A DNA stretch of 14,188 nt, from positions 1 to 14,188 of the forward strand of contig DSAK01000127.1 in the NCBI GenBank assembly GCA_011372825.1, written 5' to 3'. Of the stretch, positions 1 through 7,263 are shown piece after piece. The position numbers were made by a program, and so were the translations under genes. Each line of letters starts with the position of its first letter. Position 1 is the first letter of the stretch. This DNA comes from Campylobacterota bacterium (GTDB taxonomy: Bacteria > Campylobacterota > Campylobacteria > Campylobacterales > Sulfurovaceae). The notes below the pieces were generated by a model. It ran no database searches. It saw nothing but the letters and a program-made list of their open reading frames with translations, and was not told the DNA's origin.

Positions 1-2010
1 CTAAGTATCTATACGGAACTTTTTTTAACATACGGTTTAAAGTCTCCTATATGGAAAAAAGAGTTAAAACAAGAAGATTTACCAGCTTTGGCACTTGTTC
101 CTGATGTAGGACTGCTTATTGTTTTGGAAAAAACAGCCGATAACTCATGGAAGTGTGATGGGCGAAATGGGATTAAATACTTTGAAACATTCCCTCAGGG
201 TACAATTTTTAGCGATATCCGCCAAGAGCGAATCGATGGCAAAAAAGAGTCAGCTTTTGAGATGTTTAAAAGGATTGCAAAGAGACAAAAAACTGTTATT
301 ATCCAAGCGGCAGTAGCAACTCTCAGTATCAATATACTAGCACTTGGGACATCATTTTTTACGATGCAAGTTTATGACAGAGTTATACCAACGCAAGGTG
401 TCTCCACATTGATAGCATTGATGATAGGGGTATTTATCGCAGTTTTTCTAGAGATGATTCTCAAAATTTCCCGATCTTCTATCTTGGATCATGCTTCAGT
501 AGATATGGATCTAAGCTATTCACACGATATATTTAATCGCTTCTTAAAGGTAAGATCAGATGCTCTTCCAAAAAGTATAGGCTCCCTTTCGGGACAACTC
601 CAAAGCTACGCTTCGGTTCGTGCTTTTATCTCGTCAGCTGCACTATATTTAGTGATAGATTTTCCATTTATACTCTTTTTCTTGGCTGTTATTGTCGCCA
701 TTGGTGGATGGACAATGGGGATCATACCTTTGATTTTCTTGATAGCCTCTATCATTGTCGCACTTACTTTTAAAAAAAAGATAGAGATACTAACCCATCA
801 ATCAAGTATGGCGTCACACAAAAAATTGGGGCTTTTAGTTGAAACTGTTGAGAATGCCGAAAGTGTAAAAACCACCGGAGCAAGCTACGCTGTCCTTAGC
901 AAATGGAATGCTCTAAGCGAAGATGCTATCTATGATGATATAGCTATTCGCCACTATAGTGAAATGGCAACTTATATAGCTGCACTCATGCAACAACTTA
1001 GCTATATATCGCTTATCGCATGGGGTGCATATCTAGCAACTCAACAACAGCTTACAATGGGGGCATTGATTGCAATCTCTATTATATCAGGTAGAGTTTT
1101 AGCACCAGTGGCACAACTTCCAAACCTATTTGTACAGTGGGGCAGGGCAAAGATAGCTGTTGCTGATTTGGACAATATCTATGCACTTCCAAATGACAAT
1201 GAGGGCGTAGTGAAGCCACTTACTCCTGAATCGATTGAGCCACGGTATTTGTGTCAAAATATTTCATTTAGCTATGGTGAAAATAGTCCATCAGTAAATA
1301 TAAAAAACCTTCAAATTCAAAAAGGGGAGAGAATAGGAATATTGGGAGTTATCGGTTCTGGCAAATCAACGATGCTCAAAATTTTGGCAGGAATTTATAC
1401 ACCCAAAAGTGGAAGCATACTTATAGATGGTATAGATATGCAACATATAGCACGTGATAGAATAGTAGATGCAATTGGTTACTTGCCACAAAATGTAAAA
1501 CTGATAGCTGGAACCCTAAGGGATAACCTTTTGTTAGGGCTAGTTGGGGTAGATGATGAGCAGATTATGCAAGCAGCAAATAAAACGGGTCTTGTAAATC
1601 TCATAAACAGTCTTCCCCAAGGGCTTGATACACCAGTGCCAGAGGGTGGAGAGAGTGTATCTGGTGGTCAAAAGCAATTGATTGCAATGACTAGAATGGT
1701 TATATCATCTCCAAAAGTCTGGCTGTTAGATGAACCAACGGCAAATATGGATGATAGTACAGAAAGACGCATATTGCAAATGCTAGATAGTGCTATCTCG
1801 CCAGAGCAAACACTCATTTTAGTTACCCACAAGCCAGCTCTTTTGGCGATGGTCTCTAGGCTAATAGTCTTAACCCCACAAGGGATTGCTATGGATGGAC
1901 CAAGAGATGGTGTTCTAAAAGAGCTTACAAAATCCAAGCAAGCACGACAAACTACAAGGTCAAGCCAATTCAAAAGCAAACCAAAGCAATTAAATGGAGA
2001 AAATGTATGA
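1..2010 (+). CDS. Type I secretion ABC transporter (permease/ATPase), LssB/LapB type, 5' end outside window
   Basis: Inner-membrane ABC exporter that powers one-step secretion of a large, probably RTX or adhesin-type protein, working with the adaptor encoded next and an outer-membrane TolC-like channel. The frame is open from base 1, giving 669 visible residues, so the TTG at 88 is not the real start. The first 60 or so residues resemble the end of a C39-peptidase-like domain; the part that would carry a catalytic Cys is missing, so proteolytic activity cannot be judged. Membrane segments occupy about residues 95-375. The ATPase domain has Walker A GVIGSGKST (bases 1345-1371), signature VSGGQ (1657-1671), Walker B VWLLDEPT (1717-1740) and an H-loop His in LVTHK (codon 1828-1830). 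The stop overlaps the next start by 4 bp, implying translational coupling. Family LssB/LapB is the best fit by domain order and the near-canonical GxIGSGKST loop; the substrate is unknown. Confidence 0.93.
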   Translation, partial: LSIYTELFLTYGLKSPIWKKELKQEDLPALALVPDVGLLIVLEKTADNSWKCDGRNGIKYFETFPQGTIFSDIRQERIDGKKESAFEMFKRIAKRQKTVIIQAAVATLSINILALGTSFFTMQVYDRVIPTQGVSTLIALMIGVFIAVFLEMILKISRSSILDHASVDMDLSYSHDIFNRFLKVRSDALPKSIGSLSGQLQSYASVRAFISSAALYLVIDFPFILFFLAVIVAIGGWTMGIIPLIFLIASIIVALTFKKKIEILTHQSSMASHKKLGLLVETVENAESVKTTGASYAVLSKWNALSEDAIYDDIAIRHYSEMATYIAALMQQLSYISLIAWGAYLATQQQLTMGALIAISIISGRVLAPVAQLPNLFVQWGRAKIAVADLDNIYALPNDNEGVVKPLTPESIEPRYLCQNISFSYGENSPSVNIKNLQIQKGERIGILGVIGSGKSTMLKILAGIYTPKSGSILIDGIDMQHIARDRIVDAIGYLPQNVKLIAGTLRDNLLLGLVGVDDEQIMQAANKTGLVNLINSLPQGLDTPVPEGGESVSGGQKQLIAMTRMVISSPKVWLLDEPTANMDDSTERRILQMLDSAISPEQTLILVTHKPALLAMVSRLIVLTPQGIAMDGPRDGVLKELTKSKQARQTTRSSQFKSKPKQLNGENV

Positions 2011-3179
2011 AACAAAATATAAGACTCCCTTATATAACTCGCATAAACCCTCTTTGGATTGTTTTTGGTTCCCTTTTTTTGCTTATCATTCCGTTTTTGA
2101 TTTGGGCATCTTTTGCTAAGCTTGATCGCATATCAAGAGCTCCTGGAAATGTGATAGCTACAGCAAAAACACAAGAGATACAAGCATCAAGTGATGGAGT
2201 AATTGAGCAAATATTTGTCAAAGAGGGACAAAAAGTAACCAAAGGGGAAAGGATAGTACTCCTTGAGAGAGCAAAAGCACAAGCAGCTTTTGATGATAGC
2301 AAATCAAAAGTCGTAGCACTTCAAGCCTCTTTAGCTCGTCTCAGAGCTGAGGTGTATCAGACAGATTTAGTTTTTCCAGAGGCTGTTTTAGAGTATCCAG
2401 AGTTCGTTTCAAACCAAACAGAGCTTTTCAAACGACGACAACAAGCACTCAATGATGAGATTTCAGCACTCCAAGAGGCACTCAAACTTTCTCAGCAAGA
2501 GTTAAATCTCAGTCTTCCATTACTTAATTCTGGAGACATCGGGGCAACAGAGATAATCCGCCTTAAAAAACAAGTTGCCGATTTAAAAGGGCAAATATCA
2601 AATAAAAGAAATAAATATTTTCAAGACTCACAAGCTGAGATGACAAAAGCAGAAGAGGAGCTTGCCGCAAGAGAACAAGAGCTTGCAGATCGTAAAATCA
2701 ATCTCGAATGGACAGAGATTTATGCTCCAATGGATGGGATAGTAAAAGATATCTTGATTACTACTAGAGGAGCTAGGGTTCGTGCTGGAGATGTCATCTT
2801 GCAATTAGTCCCTTTCGGGGATAAGCTTATAGTTGAGGCAAAACTTCCACCATCTGATATCTCATTTATCACCAAAGGTCAAAGGGCAGCAGTTAAGCTT
2901 GATGCGTATGATTACTCAATATATGGCATTTTTGATGGCACAGTTATATATATTAGTCCAGATGCACTTACTGAAAAAACATCCGAAGGGGAGAAGTACT
3001 ACTTTAGAGTAAGGATAGCCTTAGATCAAACCGAGCTAATTTCTAAAATGGGAAAAAAGATAGAGGTCACTCCAGGTATGACAACAAATGTTGATATCAT
3101 CACCGGAAGACGCACCGTGTTGCAATATCTAGCAAAACCTCTCATAAAGACTTTTTCAGAAGCATTTCATGAGCGTTGA
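2007..3179 (+). CDS. Type I secretion membrane fusion protein, HlyD family
   Basis: Periplasmic adaptor that bridges the ABC exporter and a TolC-like outer-membrane channel. The 390-residue length is usual for the family. It has a short cytoplasmic N-terminus, one membrane anchor (about residues 16-36), a first lipoyl half (50-90), a long coiled-coil hairpin rich in Gln, Glu, Leu and Lys (about 90-232), a second lipoyl half (235-268, APMDGIVKD) and a beta-barrel region. The HlyD signature lies at 353-376, with PGM, then V-x-I-x-T-G-R-R and hydrophobic residues. The ATG at 2007 sits inside ATGA, overlapping the upstream stop, with GGAGA at 1996-2000. No TolC homologue or secreted substrate follows, so those must lie upstream of the window or elsewhere. 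Confidence 0.95.
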   Translation: MKQNIRLPYITRINPLWIVFGSLFLLIIPFLIWASFAKLDRISRAPGNVIATAKTQEIQASSDGVIEQIFVKEGQKVTKGERIVLLERAKAQAAFDDSKSKVVALQASLARLRAEVYQTDLVFPEAVLEYPEFVSNQTELFKRRQQALNDEISALQEALKLSQQELNLSLPLLNSGDIGATEIIRLKKQVADLKGQISNKRNKYFQDSQAEMTKAEEELAAREQELADRKINLEWTEIYAPMDGIVKDILITTRGARVRAGDVILQLVPFGDKLIVEAKLPPSDISFITKGQRAAVKLDAYDYSIYGIFDGTVIYISPDALTEKTSEGEKYYFRVRIALDQTELISKMGKKIEVTPGMTTNVDIITGRRTVLQYLAKPLIKTFSEAFHER

Positions 3180-3184
3180 TTGAT

Positions 3185-3225
3185 GGTTTGTAGTTAAGAG
3201 CAGATTGCTTTTGTAACTACAAATC
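3185..3225. terminator. Long hairpin after the type I secretion genes
   Basis: A perfect 10-bp inverted repeat, TTTGTAGTTA (3187-3196) and TAACTACAAA (3214-3223), can be extended outward by a G-U and a G-C pair. Its interior holds a smaller AGCA-GAT-TGCT stem (3199-3209). It begins 5 bp after the hlyD-family stop and overlaps the last codons of the convergent yeiH remnant, so it may end transcripts from either side. Neither side has a clear T-tract, so intrinsic termination is uncertain; it may instead protect mRNA 3' ends. Confidence 0.5.
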
Positions 3226-4230
3226 CACCTACTATAAGCCATGCACACATTATCAATGCGGTGTAAAAAGGTGCTACTTCAGTAGTCTTGAAATTGGCAA
3301 ATTTCGTCCCGATCCTAAGAGCTACCATAGCCATAGTAAGCAAAAAAAGTATCTAAGATATTGATATTTTCAACAATACCTTTTGGGACAATTTGTAACG
3401 AATTAAACTCAGCTACAACTACAAAATAGACGGTAAACCATGGTATTAAAGCCTTTTGACTTCATCTCCCTTTTCTTTTGATTTGGCTGTTAAGTTTAGA
3501 TAGATACCTAAGATTATCAAGAGTGGTGCTATCATCATTACTCGTGTCATTTTAGCAATCACAGCACTATTAGCCATCTCTTCTGGATGCTTTGGGACGC
3601 TCCATGGGACTGCAATTACTTGTGCTACCTCATGGATGCTTGCTCCTACATAGATTTCAAACTCTTAAGGTGACATATATAGATATCTAGTTGTATAAAG
3701 CATAGGGTAAATAAATATAGCAATTGTCCCAAATAAAACTAACATTGAGACTGCAATAGAAGCGTTGTATTCTTGTGATTTTAAAACTGCCTCAGTGGCA
3801 AGAACCGCTACTGCACCACATACAGATGAACCCGATGCATTTTTCAATGATATATCTCTATCCATTTAAAAAGCTTGATATCTACTAAGCCACCGAGCAA
3901 AAATGTGCTAATTAGCATCACAAAAGAGACCAAAAACCCATCCATTCCAACAGAGGCTATCTCTTGAAAAGTGATACGAAAACCATAAAGAACTATAGCA
4001 AATCGCAATATCTTTTTTGCACTAAAAGTTATCCCGCTTTGCCATGAAGTAGGGGCTTTAAATAGATTTATGTTTGCATAGATCATCCCTAATATTATCC
4101 CTATAACTAGACCCGAGAGACCCAGAGATTGTATCGGCTTCCAAAATGAAATAGCAGTTGCAATGGTAGCTATAAAAGCTACAAATAAAACTCCAAAGAT
4201 AAATCCATCGTTAAGTTTAAATGACAACAT
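3194..4230 (-). pseudogene. yeiH: UPF0324/YeiH-family membrane protein (putative sulfate exporter family), inactivated
   Basis: Reading across four lesions restores a protein of about 345 residues, the normal length of this 10-helix inner-membrane family. Recognisable pieces in order are GLSGLVIGIILGM, FAIVLYGFRITFQEI, ASGSSVCGAVAVLAT, IYVGASIHEVAQV, VIAKMTRVMMIAPLL and FANFKTTEVAPFYTALIM. The lesions are a -1 shift near 3863-3870, an in-frame TAA at 3665-3667 where GAA is expected, a -1 shift near 3446-3448, and a +1 shift in an A7 run at 3342-3348. The start at 4230 is chosen because AGGAAA lies about 9 bases upstream; an in-frame ATG at 4290 is less likely. The in-frame nonsense codon argues for real loss rather than sequencing error only. 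The family's substrate is not firmly established; 'sulfate exporter' is an annotation label. Confidence 0.88.
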
Positions 4231-4270
4231 TTTAAATTTCCTATAAAATACCTGATTAAATTTAGTCAAA

Positions 4271-4297
4271 ATTATACTGAAATCGTGCATAATTCAA
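4271..4297 (-). promoter_or_regulatory. Probable promoter of the yeiH remnant
   Basis: On the minus strand a perfect TATAAT (4271-4276) is preceded 15 bp upstream by TTGAAT (4292-4297). A start about 7 bp downstream would give a leader of roughly 35 bases before the chosen start at 4230. The short spacer is a weakness, but many Campylobacterota sigma-70 promoters depend mainly on the -10 box. Confidence 0.4.
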
Positions 4298-4314
4298 AAA
4301 TCAAAAAAAAAGTG

Positions 4315-4336
4315 TATAATAATTAGTTACGATTAT
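4315..4336 (+). promoter_or_regulatory. Candidate LysR operator overlapping the lysR -10 box
   Basis: ATAAT (4316-4320) and ATTAT (4332-4336) form a perfect 5-bp inverted repeat separated by 11 bases, matching the T-N11-A pattern of LysR boxes. A perfect TATAAT (4315-4320) on the plus strand, with no clear -35 box, could be the lysR promoter, so the operator would cover it. That geometry fits negative autoregulation. The region is AT-rich, so a chance palindrome is possible. Confidence 0.45.
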
Positions 4337-4354
4337 TAATACAAAGGGGAATGT

Positions 4355-5260
4355 ATGACAAGTAATATGACACTAAGGCAAATAGAGATTTTTCTCAATG
4401 TGGTTAATATGGGGCACTTAACCAATGTAGCAAAAGATATGGATTTGAGCCAATCGGCGATATCTATGTCTATAAAAGAGCTTGAGACAATCATTGGAAG
4501 AAAGCTTTTTGATAGGATTAACAAAAGACTGGTTCTCAATGAAGTTGGAAGGGCATTTTTCAAAGAGATAAAACCGCTATACAAAAAGATTATTGATATC
4601 CAAAATGAATTTCAAAACTCACCAAAAAAAGGGCTTATTAGAGTAGGGGCAAGTACTACCATTGTGGACTATCTGATGCCTCCTATTATTTGTCAATATA
4701 TGGATAGTTACCCTGAGGTACAAATCTCTCTCAAAGAGGGGAATACTAAATATATAGTAGAACTTATAAAAAATGGTGAAATTGATGTAGGGTTTGTTGA
4801 GGGTTATGTGCAAGATGTTGAGATAATAAAAGAGAAGATAGGTGTTGATGAATTAGTAATTGTTACATCAAGTGATGCTTTTCAAACTCCATGCCTTATC
4901 GATGTATTGAGTGGCTATAAATGGGCATTGAGTGAGAAGGGAAGCGGTACTCGCGAAATTTTTCTAGACTATATCAAAGGGAAAGTTGATAATCTCAATA
5001 TATTTTTAGAATTAGGGCACACTGAGTCTATAAAAAGTATACTAAAAGACAGAGTCTGTTTTGCATGTCTGTCTAAAATCGCAGTAGAAAAAGAGATAGA
5101 AGAGGGGACACTCTATGAAGTACCTGTCAAGAAGTTTGAATGCAAAAGAGACTTCTTAATGATTTTCCACAAAGACAAATATCATAGTGAGTTATTTGAC
5201 AAGTTTACCCATTTTGTCAAAAAAATGATAGCTCAAACACTAGAATCAAAGCAACAATAG
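4355..5260 (+). CDS. LysR-family transcriptional regulator (YeiE-like by context)
   Basis: Cytoplasmic DNA-binding regulator of 301 residues, the standard LysR length. A winged helix-turn-helix fills about residues 5-65 (LSQSAISMSIKELE, then G-R-K-L-F-D-R), a linker helix follows, and the effector-binding domain runs from about residue 93. It contains SEKGSGTR at 193-200, a motif seen in the CysB/YeiE-like part of the family that binds small anions or acids. The start at 4355 has AAGGGGA 4 bases upstream; the ATG at 4351 is out of frame. It is divergent from the broken yeiH-like gene, the arrangement known for yeiE/yeiH in enterobacteria, so that transporter is its likely former target. The frame is intact with no damaged motif, so the regulator may still act on itself or on other genes. 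The identity as YeiE is inferred from context only. Confidence 0.92.
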   Translation: MTSNMTLRQIEIFLNVVNMGHLTNVAKDMDLSQSAISMSIKELETIIGRKLFDRINKRLVLNEVGRAFFKEIKPLYKKIIDIQNEFQNSPKKGLIRVGASTTIVDYLMPPIICQYMDSYPEVQISLKEGNTKYIVELIKNGEIDVGFVEGYVQDVEIIKEKIGVDELVIVTSSDAFQTPCLIDVLSGYKWALSEKGSGTREIFLDYIKGKVDNLNIFLELGHTESIKSILKDRVCFACLSKIAVEKEIEEGTLYEVPVKKFECKRDFLMIFHKDKYHSELFDKFTHFVKKMIAQTLESKQQ

Positions 5261-5562
5261 CTATCTAAATTTTTCATAGTCACTTAGGGTTTTGAGATTT
5301 GTAAAATGGTAACTAATTTTAAACCCAATAAGAGTTGTTTTTGACTGCATAAGCAACTCTATGAGTTTATGGTTGTTTTCATTTAGAAGTTTTTTCTAAA
5401 GCTATAATCAAGCTTCTATAGATACCATAAAGCGCTTTGATTTCTATCTGGGTTTTTTTGTACTGATGTAGACATTGAAAACATATTTTGAGTTGTTGTA
5501 TTGGTATTGTGACAAAGCAGGAGGATTGCCAAAAGATAAAAGAGCTTTATCGCACCTCATTC
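5261..5562 (-). pseudogene. Possible decayed small gene, product not recognised
   Basis: This 300-base stretch has no intact gene, but the minus strand reads as protein-like in pieces. The last about 45 codons (KLLNENNHKLIELL, then TTLIGFKISYH) are open and end at TAG 5261-5263, directly abutting the lysR stop. Removing one base from the six-base T-run at 5390-5395 joins them to IEIKALYGIYRSLIIALE. A second shift at the T-run at about 5453-5459 leads to a stretch that either begins like a lipoprotein signal (LFYLLAILLLC) or, in another frame, runs YNNSKYVFNVYIS from an ATG. Shifts at short homopolymers match those in the neighbouring yeiH remnant. It could also be plain non-coding DNA; I do not recognise a family. 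Confidence 0.35.
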
Positions 5563-6684
5563 TTAGCCACGATTTCCCTCCTTTTTTTCCGATAAAACAA
5601 GAGCTAACAGCGAAAATAGTGCGATGATACCTTGCCATAAAAAGAGGTTATCTCCATAGAGTTTTCCTGCAACTATTGCCCCCAAAGAGCCCCCAAGTCC
5701 AAATGCAATCCCTAAGAAAAATTGTTGTGCCAATTTTTTTTGTGCATATAGCAACAAAAGATAGCTAATTGCAGCTGTATGATAAAGGGCAAAGCTAATA
5801 GCATGGAGCGATTGAGCAAAGAAGACAAAGCCAACTTCTCCAGCAAAGAGATACAAGATAAACCACCTAAGTGCAGTTATAAGTGTAGCAAATTGGATTA
5901 TTTTGAGGAGATTGCGTTGCAATAGAGGTCCTTGAAAATAGAGCATTAGGATTTCACATATTACCCCAAAGCTCCACATCCAGCTTATAATCTCCAAAGA
6001 TACTCCATGGGACTCTTGATAGATGGTAAAAAAGTTATAAAAACCTCCAAAGCTCATTTGCATCAGAAGAAGCGAGAGCCAAAACCACATATAAGTACGG
6101 AGATAAAAAGTACTACTATCTTCAATTTGGTTTTTCAAAGAGGTATCAAATCTCCCAGCAATTGCACCAAAAATAAGGGTTAGAGATGCTATCACTACAA
6201 GGGCTATTAGTCCACTATTGGGTTCTTTGAGAGTTTTTCCAAGCCACAAAACAATTACCATAAACCCGATAGAGCCCCAGAGTCGGATTTTACCATAGTG
6301 GGATTTTGATAGGTGAGATAGCGCAATGGTCTCGACATAGGGCAGGGATATCCCCATGGTTGCACCAAAGAGAAGATTTGCAAGGAGATAACTCCAAAAA
6401 GAGTCGATAGTAAACCAAAAAATGATTGTTGCACCAACAGTTAGTAGTAGTGAGTAGAGATAGTTTTTGTAGTGTAAAACAAGTCCATAGCGGAATAAAA
6501 ATGGGACAATAAACCGCATAAAAGGGGCAGCGGCGTAGATAATCCCAACCTCAAAAGGGCTATAACCTAAATCGATAAGAATTTTTGGCAAAAAGACTAT
6601 ATATACACCAACTAGCGCAAAGTAAAAGAAGTAATAACTTGCTAAAACACTAGCAATGATAAACTTATTGGTGGTTATTGTCAT
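5563..6684 (-). CDS. MFS transporter, HcaT-like (MFS_1_like) family
   Basis: Inner-membrane secondary transporter of 373 residues with about 11-12 hydrophobic segments along its whole length. The loop motif YGKIRLWGSIGF (residues 130-141) is characteristic of the MFS_1_like group that includes the 3-phenylpropionate permease HcaT and nucleoside:proton symporters. The segment SLHAISFALYHTAAISYL in the second half also fits that group. The substrate cannot be told from sequence. The start at 6684 lies inside the end of the RDD gene (20-bp overlap), with no strong ribosome binding site, so translation is probably coupled to that gene. The two genes form one operon read leftward. The downstream stop is followed by the degraded stretch at 5261-5562 and I see no clear terminator. 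Confidence 0.9.
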   Translation of the reverse strand: MTITTNKFIIASVLASYYFFYFALVGVYIVFLPKILIDLGYSPFEVGIIYAAAPFMRFIVPFLFRYGLVLHYKNYLYSLLLTVGATIIFWFTIDSFWSYLLANLLFGATMGISLPYVETIALSHLSKSHYGKIRLWGSIGFMVIVLWLGKTLKEPNSGLIALVVIASLTLIFGAIAGRFDTSLKNQIEDSSTFYLRTYMWFWLSLLLMQMSFGGFYNFFTIYQESHGVSLEIISWMWSFGVICEILMLYFQGPLLQRNLLKIIQFATLITALRWFILYLFAGEVGFVFFAQSLHAISFALYHTAAISYLLLLYAQKKLAQQFFLGIAFGLGGSLGAIVAGKLYGDNLFLWQGIIALFSLLALVLSEKKEGNRG

Positions 6685-7144
6685 AAATTGTTACAGTGCC
6701 AGCTAGTAAATCGTGGAGTGTTTTTCTATCTTTTCTAAAAAACATCAATAGCCAACCAAATATCGAGAAAAAAGATAGTATCGCAGTACAGTTTCTAAAA
6801 ATTATAATCCCCAAAGAGGGTTTTTCATTGGTGTGTGAATCGGTCAATATGAGATTATAAGCTTTGTATCCAGGGGTCTGTTGAGAGCGATAAAAAAATA
6901 GTGTCTGGATGATAATTAAGGGGACTAAAATCGATATCCATCCTGCTAATTTTTGTTGTGCAAATCCATCTCTACCATCCATGACAAGGTAAAATGCGAT
7001 ATACATTATAGGCATCAATATGATAAAGCTATCTACTATAAAAGCTTTTATTTTAAGAGAAGCTGGCGCATAATTTGGCTTTACAACTGGTTTTGGAGTT
7101 GGCGAAGTATTTTTGATAGTTCTAAAGCGCTTTTTTTTTGCCAT
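6665..7144 (-). CDS. RDD family membrane protein
   Basis: Small inner-membrane protein of 159 residues, typical RDD length. A Lys-rich, Pro-rich cytoplasmic N-terminus (1-28) precedes three hydrophobic segments (about 35-53, 67-85, 118-136). RDD motifs are present: LKIKAFIVDSF (30-40), PGYKAYNL (91-98), an Arg at 117 in FRNC, and LHDLLAGT (143-150). The first family Arg is replaced by Lys at 31 or 33; the following Asp (38) is kept. The ATG at 7144 has GGAG 9 bases upstream. Codons 2-5 consist of a nine-A run. Molecular function of the family is not generally known; some members have been linked to ion or proton exchange. First gene of an operon with the MFS transporter. Confidence 0.88.
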   Translation of the reverse strand: MAKKKRFRTIKNTSPTPKPVVKPNYAPASLKIKAFIVDSFIILMPIMYIAFYLVMDGRDGFAQQKLAGWISILVPLIIIQTLFFYRSQQTPGYKAYNLILTDSHTNEKPSLGIIIFRNCTAILSFFSIFGWLLMFFRKDRKTLHDLLAGTVTIYDNNHQ

Positions 7145-7193
7145 ATCTTAAAACTCCATGAGTATTTTATAGAGAAATCATTATATCGTTGTG

Positions 7194-7222
7194 TTTATAA
7201 AAATAGCGATGCTTTTGGTCAA
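7194..7222 (-). promoter_or_regulatory. Sigma-70-type promoter for the RDD-MFS operon
   Basis: On the minus strand TTGACC (7217-7222) and TATAAA (7194-7199) are separated by exactly 17 bp, close to the sigma-70 consensus. The predicted start near 7187 would leave a leader of about 43 bases before the RDD start codon. A second perfect TATAAT (7180-7185) lies just downstream and could serve as an alternative -10 box. Confidence 0.6.
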
Positions 7223-7225
7223 ACA

Positions 7226-7234
7226 TGGTATGAT
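7226..7234 (+). promoter_or_regulatory. Candidate extended -10 promoter for the mechanosensitive channel gene
   Basis: TGGTATGAT fits an extended -10 element (TGn plus TATGAT) on the plus strand; no good -35 box lies 17 bp upstream. It would start a transcript about 23 bases ahead of the GTG at 7264. It sits next to the -35 box of the oppositely directed RDD promoter, so the two promoters may compete. Confidence 0.35.
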
Positions 7235-7263
7235 ATGTTTAAATTTTATTTTGGAAAAGTATA

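Noticed and set aside
88..90. TTG at 88 as the start of the ABC exporter
   Set aside because: The frame stays open back to base 1 and the upstream residues fit the C39-like domain, so this is an internal codon of a truncated gene.
3665..3865. A separate small protein gene of 66 codons on the minus strand
   Set aside because: It is the central segment of the broken yeiH-like gene; it carries the family's ASGSSVCGAVAVLAT motif and joins to pieces on both sides.
4231..4290. A longer N-terminus for the yeiH-like gene starting at 4290
   Set aside because: The extra 20 residues look unlike the family, while the ATG at 4230 has a good AGGAAA site.
5331..5360. Inverted repeat AGAGTTG / CAACTCT as the lysR terminator
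   Set aside because: It has a 10-base loop, no T-tract, lies 70 bases past the stop and falls within the possible decayed gene, so the case is weak.
5444..5638. 64-codon minus-strand reading frame overlapping the MFS gene end
   Set aside because: Its first half is the MFS gene in another frame; only its tail may belong to the small remnant.
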